Shown piece by piece: positions 21,437-25,525 of a stretch of DNA of 25,525 bases (positions are counted from its first letter, which is position 1; each line of letters starts with the position of its first letter). The notes under the pieces are model-generated. The model made no database searches. It was given only the letters and a program-made list of their open reading frames with translations, and was not told where the DNA came from. Source of the DNA: a virus; the IMG/VR virus record IMGVR_UViG_3300045999_003294, positions 1 through 25,525 of that record. One strand, 5' to 3'. Made by a program: the position numbers and the translations under genes.

Positions 21437-22113
21437 GCATTGTCTCCTTGGATCTTGCGAATGATTGCCCCAAGGTCTGGGGCTTCCCACGCGGCCAGCT
21501 TCCCGCTGCGGTCCTTTGCTTGCCAAAGCCCATCGCTGTCGCACATCAGTGCGCGTTGCGATGCGCCCTCGGGATCGCGCTCGACGCGCAACGCGAGAAC
21601 CTCGTCGAAGAAGTAAGGCAGGGCTTGGCCGGTCTTGTTTCCCGGCATCGATGGGGCATACAAGACGCGCCCCATCTCGTCCTGGGTCTTCTCGACTTTG
21701 GCGCTCATGTACACATGCCGCCCAGGCAGATCGCGAAAGGACCGAATGATGTCGGTCATCTGCTCCTGCATCGCGCCGTACGCTTGGCGCGGATCTTTGG
21801 TCGCCTTCTTCTCGGCGTTGAGGCACACCTCAGCAATCTCGCTGATGCTGTCGAGCGCCACCGATTTAAACTCGCTCGCCTCGGCGCTGCTCGCCAGCCA
21901 CGACCATGCTTCGCGCAGCGTGGTCATGTCGGAGACCTCGATATACGGGAGATCGGCGTCCTGAATGGACAGCAGACCTCCCTCGGCTGACAGCACGATC
22001 GGTGCGGGCAGCGTCTTGATGAGCGTCGTTTTACCTGCGCCAGCCTGTCCATACACCAACAGCTTGACGCCATTGGCGGACAGACCGCTGGTGCGGCTGA
22101 TCCTGATTGCCAT
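21433..22113 (-). CDS. Sak4-type RecA-like ATPase (phage recombinase)
   Basis: 226 aa from the ATG at 22113, preceded by AAGGAAG. Walker A is GQAGAGKTT (22-30), Walker B is in FKSVALDSIS (82-91), and the downstream part has KKATKDPRQAYGAMQEQM and HVYMSAKVEKTQDEMGR. This is the short RecA core of the Sak4/AAA_24 group that works with single-strand binding proteins to anneal DNA. The neighbours (DUF669-type, Cas4-like nuclease, helicase, RusA) form a full recombination set. First gene after the promoter at 22165-22194. Confidence 0.88.
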   Translation of the reverse strand: MAIRISRTSGLSANGVKLLVYGQAGAGKTTLIKTLPAPIVLSAEGGLLSIQDADLPYIEVSDMTTLREAWSWLASSAEASEFKSVALDSISEIAEVCLNAEKKATKDPRQAYGAMQEQMTDIIRSFRDLPGRHVYMSAKVEKTQDEMGRVLYAPSMPGNKTGQALPYFFDEVLALRVERDPEGASQRALMCDSDGLWQAKDRSGKLAAWEAPDLGAIIRKIQGDNA

Positions 22114-22163
22114 GATGGTTCTTCCTTTTCCCGCCAGTCGGACCATTCCGGTCGGCGTTCCAA

Positions 22164-22180
22164 CAATCTGCGCCAGATTG
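22164..22180. promoter_or_regulatory. Perfect palindrome covering the -10 of the recombination operon
   Basis: CAATCTG-CGC-CAGATTG, 7-bp arms with a 3-base centre. It overlaps the predicted -10 of the leftward promoter, so a dimer bound here would block transcription. It differs from the operator motifs at 15.4 kb. Confidence 0.65.
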
Positions 22181-22194
22181 CGAGCCGATGTCAA
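22165..22194 (-). promoter_or_regulatory. Promoter of the recombination operon
   Basis: On the minus strand, a consensus -35 TTGACA (22189-22194) with an 18-base spacer to CAGATT (22165-22170), or 17 bases to GCAGAT. The -10 is weak, the -35 is perfect. It lies about 55 bases before the ATPase ATG. Confidence 0.55.
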
Positions 22195-22264
22195 CGCCGC
22201 TTTTCTGGCGCGTTGCAAAGTTCCGGCGTCTGGTCCACGATGGCGCTCTACACAGGAGAACTAC

Positions 22265-24292
22265 ATGGCAGATCTCAGATCAATTCTCGGCGGCTCATGG
22301 TCGCCGCCCAAAGAGCGAACGCCGGAGCCGCCGGAGCAGCAGCTGCGCGACGCGATGGCGGCAGCGGGCATAGCGCCACCGGCAGCAATTCACCTCGATG
22401 GAACGCTTCATCGGTTCGTCAGCGGGGCGAAGGGGCGACCGGGCGCGGGCGATAAATCCGGCTGGTACATCGCGTTCGGCGACGGCATCCCCGCCGGTCG
22501 GTTCGGCTGTTGGCGCGCGGGCATCGAGCATTCATGGCGTGCCGACATCGGGCGCACGGTGACAGCGGTCGAGGAGATGGCTCACGCGCGCCGGATGGCC
22601 GAGGCCATTGCGGCTCGCGACGCGGATCGTCAACGGACGCGCGAGACAGCCGCCGACACTGTCGCGGCGATCTGGGAAGGATGCGGACCCGCCGCGCCAG
22701 CCCATCCGTATCTCGCTCGCAAGAGTGTCCAGCCACACGGCGCGCGGGTCACGGGCGACGGGCGTCTGGTGGTCCCGCTCTATCAGCCGGACGGCGATCT
22801 GGTCTCGCTCCAGTACATCGCGGCGGACGGCCAGAAGCTCTATCATCCCGGCGGTCAGGCCGGTGGATCGTGCTGGTGGATTGGCGATCTGGAGGCCGAT
22901 AGCGGGCCGATCTATCTGGCCGAGGGCTTCGCGACCGCTGCCACAATCTACGAGGTGGCCGACAGGCCGGTGGTCGTGGCCTACAGCGCATCGAACCTGG
23001 TCCCGGTCGCCGGGAGCCTTCGGGCGCGTTTCCCGGCTCGCGAGATGGTGATCGTGGCCGACCACGACGCCAGCGGCGTGGGGCAACGGTACGCCGAGCA
23101 AGCGGCGGCAAAGCACGGCGCTCGGGTGGTGGTTCCGCCGATACCCGGCGACGCCAACGATTACCGCGCGGCTGGTCACGACCTCGCGGCGCTCCTCAAC
23201 CCGCCGGCAGACGGCTGGCTCATCCCTGCGGACGAGTTCAGCGCGCAGCCATCCCCGATCCGATGGCTGGTGCGCGGGTGGCTCCAGGCCGAGAGCCTCC
23301 TCATGGTTCACGGGCCGTCCGGAGGTGGCAAAACGTTCGTCGTCCTCGACTGGTCGCTGACGCTCGCGGCAGGGCGGGAAATCTGGCGACAGGCGCGTGT
23401 GAAGCCTGGGCCGGTCGTCTATCTGGCTGGCGAGGGCCACGCGGGCCTACGGGCCAGAATAGCGGCGTGGAAACAGCATCACGGCGTCGAGCGTCTGGAC
23501 ATGTGGCTGTCCCGAGATGGCCTGGACCTCAACACGCCGGATGGGTATCGGCGGACCGCCGAGGCCATCCGCGCTCTGGACCGCCGGCCTGTCCTGATCG
23601 TCGTTGATACGCTGCACCGGTTCCTCGCGGGCGACGAGAACTCGGCGCAGGACGCCAAGTCCATGCTCGACGCATGTGCGCGGCTTATGACGGAGTTCGG
23701 ATGCTCGGTGCTCCTCGTCCATCACACCGGCGTCATGGAAGAGGCTCAGCACCGGGCGCGCGGGTCGAGCGCCTGGCGCGGGGCGCTGGACATCGAGATC
23801 TCCGTGGTGCCCGCCAAGGGGCAGGATCCGATCCAGATCGTCCAGCGCAAGAGCAAGGACGCCGAGCTAACTGTCCCGGCATACGCGCGGCTTGAGCAGG
23901 TGCCCATCGCCGGGTGGACTGATGAGGACGGCCAGCCGGTCGGCAGCGCGGTGGCCGTCGAGGCGGATGCGCCGGTCGAGCGGCCAAAGATCGATCATGC
24001 CCTGGCCGATAAACGTCAGACATTCGAGAATGCGTGGTGGGCGAGCGGGGCCGAAGAACGCGACGGAGCGCCATATCTGTCGCGGTCTGCATTGATCGAA
24101 TATCTGATGGCCAGCGAGGACATGTCAGAGGCAAGCGCGGAGCAAGTCGTTAAGCCGAAGGCGAAAGGACGGCTCATCTGTAAGTTGCTGGAGGCCTCAT
24201 TCATCAGGGCCGAGGAGCATGGATGGGCGGTCATGGATCCGGTCCATGCAACAGTAATGATGATTAAAAGACAGGACAAATCCAACAGGTAA
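22265..24292 (+). CDS. Toprim primase / RepA-like helicase fusion
   Basis: 675 aa from the ATG at 22265 with AGGAG 6 bases upstream; the frame is open further back but only over the opposing gene. An N-terminal part (about 1-200) with AHPYLARKSVQPHG and VPLYQPDGDLVSLQYI resembles phage P4-like primases. A Toprim domain follows: AEGFATAATI (about 217-228) and IVADHDASG (about 263-271). The C-terminal helicase has Walker A GPSGGGKT (about 349-356) and Walker B VLIVVDTLHRF (about 443). It should prime and unwind phage DNA. A weak promoter (TTGCAA at 22213-22218) may serve it. The stop TAA is already inside the GTAAC array. Confidence 0.9.
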   Translation: MADLRSILGGSWSPPKERTPEPPEQQLRDAMAAAGIAPPAAIHLDGTLHRFVSGAKGRPGAGDKSGWYIAFGDGIPAGRFGCWRAGIEHSWRADIGRTVTAVEEMAHARRMAEAIAARDADRQRTRETAADTVAAIWEGCGPAAPAHPYLARKSVQPHGARVTGDGRLVVPLYQPDGDLVSLQYIAADGQKLYHPGGQAGGSCWWIGDLEADSGPIYLAEGFATAATIYEVADRPVVVAYSASNLVPVAGSLRARFPAREMVIVADHDASGVGQRYAEQAAAKHGARVVVPPIPGDANDYRAAGHDLAALLNPPADGWLIPADEFSAQPSPIRWLVRGWLQAESLLMVHGPSGGGKTFVVLDWSLTLAAGREIWRQARVKPGPVVYLAGEGHAGLRARIAAWKQHHGVERLDMWLSRDGLDLNTPDGYRRTAEAIRALDRRPVLIVVDTLHRFLAGDENSAQDAKSMLDACARLMTEFGCSVLLVHHTGVMEEAQHRARGSSAWRGALDIEISVVPAKGQDPIQIVQRKSKDAELTVPAYARLEQVPIAGWTDEDGQPVGSAVAVEADAPVERPKIDHALADKRQTFENAWWASGAEERDGAPYLSRSALIEYLMASEDMSEASAEQVVKPKAKGRLICKLLEASFIRAEEHGWAVMDPVHATVMMIKRQDKSNR

Positions 24293-24396
24293 CAGGGTAA
24301 CGGTAACGTAACGGAGGGTAACCCGTTACGGGTGGCAAAGGCAGCAGTCGGGTAACGTAACGTAACGGGGTTCTTTAGAACCCGTTACGGCGTTAC
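24289..24396. repeat. GTAAC array, iteron-like (11 motifs)
   Basis: GTAAC occurs at 24289, 24297, 24303, 24308, 24318, 24352, 24357 and 24362, and its complement GTTAC at 24325, 24384 and 24392. Several copies are in 5-bp tandem, always followed by G or C. The block lies right after the primase/helicase gene. Candidate replication origin, regulator-binding site, or packaging-related site. Confidence 0.8.
24361..24389. other. Strong hairpin inside the GTAAC array
   Basis: CGTAAC-(G)-GGGTTC pairs with GAACCC-GTTACG around a TTTA loop: 12 bp with one bulged G. No T-run follows, so it is not a standard terminator for the primase gene, though it may slow transcription or extrude as a cruciform. 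Confidence 0.72.
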
Positions 24397-24463
24397 CCCT
24401 GATGCGCGACGAAACGCTAAAATACAATGCACTTATAAGTTGAGATCCGAGGAGATCGTGGAC

Positions 24464-25036
24464 ATGCCAAGTTCAGCCCGCTCACTCCGCACCAGTGGTC
24501 GGAAAAACCGCCCTGGCGTCGATCCTGCCGAGCCGGTCATCCCGCCGACACAGGAACGCGCGCGACACGCCGAGCACGGCATCGAGGTCGCCGAGCCCGA
24601 GCGGACCGAGCGAGGCGGTGGCAGGGCGTACACCGACGCTCAGGGGCGTGCGTCGAGGCCGTGGAGGGTCGTCGATACGCTGGCGGCGATGGAGAGGGCA
24701 GGCACGATAGACGGCGAGCAGCGGGCAGTTGGCGAAAGGTTTAGGGCGCTGTTTGAGATCTCGGGGCGGGCGGGGGCGAGCGCGACCAGGATCGAGCCTC
24801 GGTCGGGCGGCGGCGATCAGGCATCCGCCATCGAGCGGCGCGTGGCCGCAGGACGGGCGCTGGCCGAGGCGGCGCAGCTGCTCGGCGGGCCGGGGCCACT
24901 GCATAGCATCGTCGTGGAGGTCGTCGGGCTCGGCATGTCCTGCTCGGCCTGGGATCGGGTCCGCCGTTGCCGGGAGGGCCGAGCGTCGGCCATGCTGGCC
25001 CAGGCGCTCGGCATCCTGGCGGCGGAATGGCGATGA
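24464..25036 (+). CDS. DUF6456-like putative regulator
   Basis: 190 aa from the ATG at 24464, with GAGGAG upstream; an in-frame GTG at 24458 is closer to that site. The N-terminal 80 residues are disordered, rich in Arg, Pro and Glu. The C-terminal half (DTLAAMERAGTIDGEQRAVGERF shown in part, then AIERRVAAGRALAEAAQLLG and VVEVVGLGMSCSAWDRVRR) follows the DUF6456 pattern, with a possible HTH at the end. Small proteins of this type precede terminase genes in alphaproteobacterial prophages and may control late genes. AT-rich sequence before it (TAAAAT, TACAAT, TATAAG at 24418-24439) could hold a promoter. Confidence 0.62.
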   Translation: MPSSARSLRTSGRKNRPGVDPAEPVIPPTQERARHAEHGIEVAEPERTERGGGRAYTDAQGRASRPWRVVDTLAAMERAGTIDGEQRAVGERFRALFEISGRAGASATRIEPRSGGGDQASAIERRVAAGRALAEAAQLLGGPGPLHSIVVEVVGLGMSCSAWDRVRRCREGRASAMLAQALGILAAEWR

Positions 25037-25050
25037 CCAGGACGGCACGC

Positions 25051-25079
25051 TTGACGCTCGGGCGGCGACACCCTAGCCT
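25051..25079 (+). promoter_or_regulatory. Candidate promoter for the HNH gene
   Basis: -35 TTGACG (25051-25056), 17-base spacer, -10 TAGCCT (25074-25079). The -10 is weak. It would produce a transcript covering the mini-ORF at 25081-25110 and the HNH gene. Confidence 0.4.
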
Positions 25080-25106
25080 AATGGCTATGATGCGCGAGCC
25101 GCGCCG

Positions 25107-25442
25107 ATGAGGACCATCGGCCAACCCCTTCGGGGCCAGGCGCGCCGGACCCTGACGACGGTGGTCGAGGGTCGCGATACTTACTACGACAGCGTCGAGC
25201 ATCGGGCCTGGAGCCGAGAGGTGCTGCGCCGTGCAGCCGGGATGTGCGCGTCATGCGGCGCGCTGGATCGGCGACTGGTCGCGGACCACCGCGTCGAGAT
25301 CCGAGACGGTGGGTCGAGGACGGACCCGGCGAACGGACAGGCGCTCTGCTCGCCCTGCCACGGTCGAAAGACGGCGGCGGCGAGAACAAAGCGGCACTCA
25401 AGCGTTAACATCGGTGGAAAGAGACCCGAAACGGGCGTTTAA
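25107..25442 (+). CDS. HNH endonuclease
   Basis: 111 aa from the ATG at 25107. CASCGALDRRLVADHRVEI (about 48-66) and NGQALCSPCHGRKTAAAR form the HNH core: two CxxC zinc pairs, the catalytic His in ADHR, and the final His in CHGRK. HNH proteins next to terminase genes assist genome packaging in HK97-like phages, so terminase should follow just beyond the window. No good Shine-Dalgarno precedes the ATG. A 9-codon ORF (25081-25110) overlaps it as ATGA and may couple translation. Confidence 0.88.
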   Translation: MRTIGQPLRGQARRTLTTVVEGRDTYYDSVEHRAWSREVLRRAAGMCASCGALDRRLVADHRVEIRDGGSRTDPANGQALCSPCHGRKTAAARTKRHSSVNIGGKRPETGV

Positions 25443-25525
25443 CTGGCCCTTCCTGCCTATGGGGTAGGGGGTGTTAATGTTAAGGGCTTGGGGACGCGCA
25501 ATGCACAGGGGTCCTCCTTTTCCTT
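25443..25525. other. Non-coding end of window
   Basis: 83 bases after the HNH stop with short G- and T-runs and GTTAATGTTAAG. No gene is seen. A cos or pac site would be expected about here by analogy with related phages, but nothing diagnostic is visible. Confidence 0.35.

Noticed and set aside
24361-24389. Hairpin as a rho-independent terminator of the primase gene
   Set aside because: No T-run follows on either strand.
24289-24396. GTAAC array as a CRISPR array or attachment site
   Set aside because: Units are 5 bp with no spacers, far too short for CRISPR; there is no integrase and no tRNA gene beside it.

Overview
This window is the late-tail, lysis, regulation and replication part of a tailed (siphovirus-type) phage or prophage, very likely of an alphaproteobacterium. 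The DNA is GC-rich and tightly packed, and most genes are joined by ATGA or TGATG overlaps. The host inference rests on protein types common in that class: a GapR/DUF2312-like protein, a holin of the gene-transfer-agent 3TM type, a DUF6456-like protein, and a tail-tip gene order like that of gene transfer agents. No integrase is visible, so the window does not decide between a prophage and a virion genome. Terminase, portal and capsid genes are absent and probably lie just outside. The window starts inside the tail tube gene and ends after an HNH gene, which in many such phages sits just before the terminase.

Region 1 (2-8975, + strand): tail tube (5' partial), two tail assembly chaperone frames joined by a programmed -1 frameshift at GGGAAAC, a short tape measure protein, three tail-tip proteins, a large J/TipJ-type host-specificity protein with two fibronectin III domains, and a tail fibre. 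Region 2 (8972-11398, +): lysis cassette with a coiled-coil single-TM protein, a metallophosphoesterase, two small overlapping ORFs, a 3TM holin and an M15 peptidase endolysin. Its last stop codon shares a CTAG with the stop of the first leftward gene.

Region 3 (11395-15358, - strand): a leftward operon of small, mostly unknown proteins. It includes an HExxH protein, an XF1762-family protein, an Ala/Tyr-repeat protein and a ParB-fold protein. Two very small membrane-protein genes (52 and 27 aa) are also present. Several gene junctions carry exact direct repeats. The clearest is a 29-bp repeat flanking the XF1762 gene, which looks like the scar of a gene insertion.

Region 4 (15359-17371): a divergent control region in which the same motif lies just upstream of the -10 of both promoters. 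It drives the leftward operon and a rightward operon: a Cro/YdaS-like repressor (probably leaderless), an HTH protein, a 58-aa ORF, a DUF6378-like protein, RusA and the GapR-like protein.

Region 5 (17495-22113, -): a recombination/replication operon with a Sak4-type ATPase, an excisionase-like HTH protein, a hypothetical protein, a DUF669-type protein, a RecB/Cas4-like Fe-S nuclease, an SF2 helicase and a small Cys-rich protein. It is driven by a TTGACA promoter whose -10 is covered by a perfect palindrome. Region 6 (22265-25525, +): a Toprim primase/helicase, a 108-bp array of 11 GTAAC motifs with a strong hairpin (a candidate origin or control site), a DUF6456-like protein and an HNH nuclease.

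The most unusual points are the GTAAC array, the 29-bp scar around the XF1762 gene, the mirrored operator-promoter modules, and a metallophosphoesterase set among the lysis genes. All functions are inferred by reading the translations; no database search was run.
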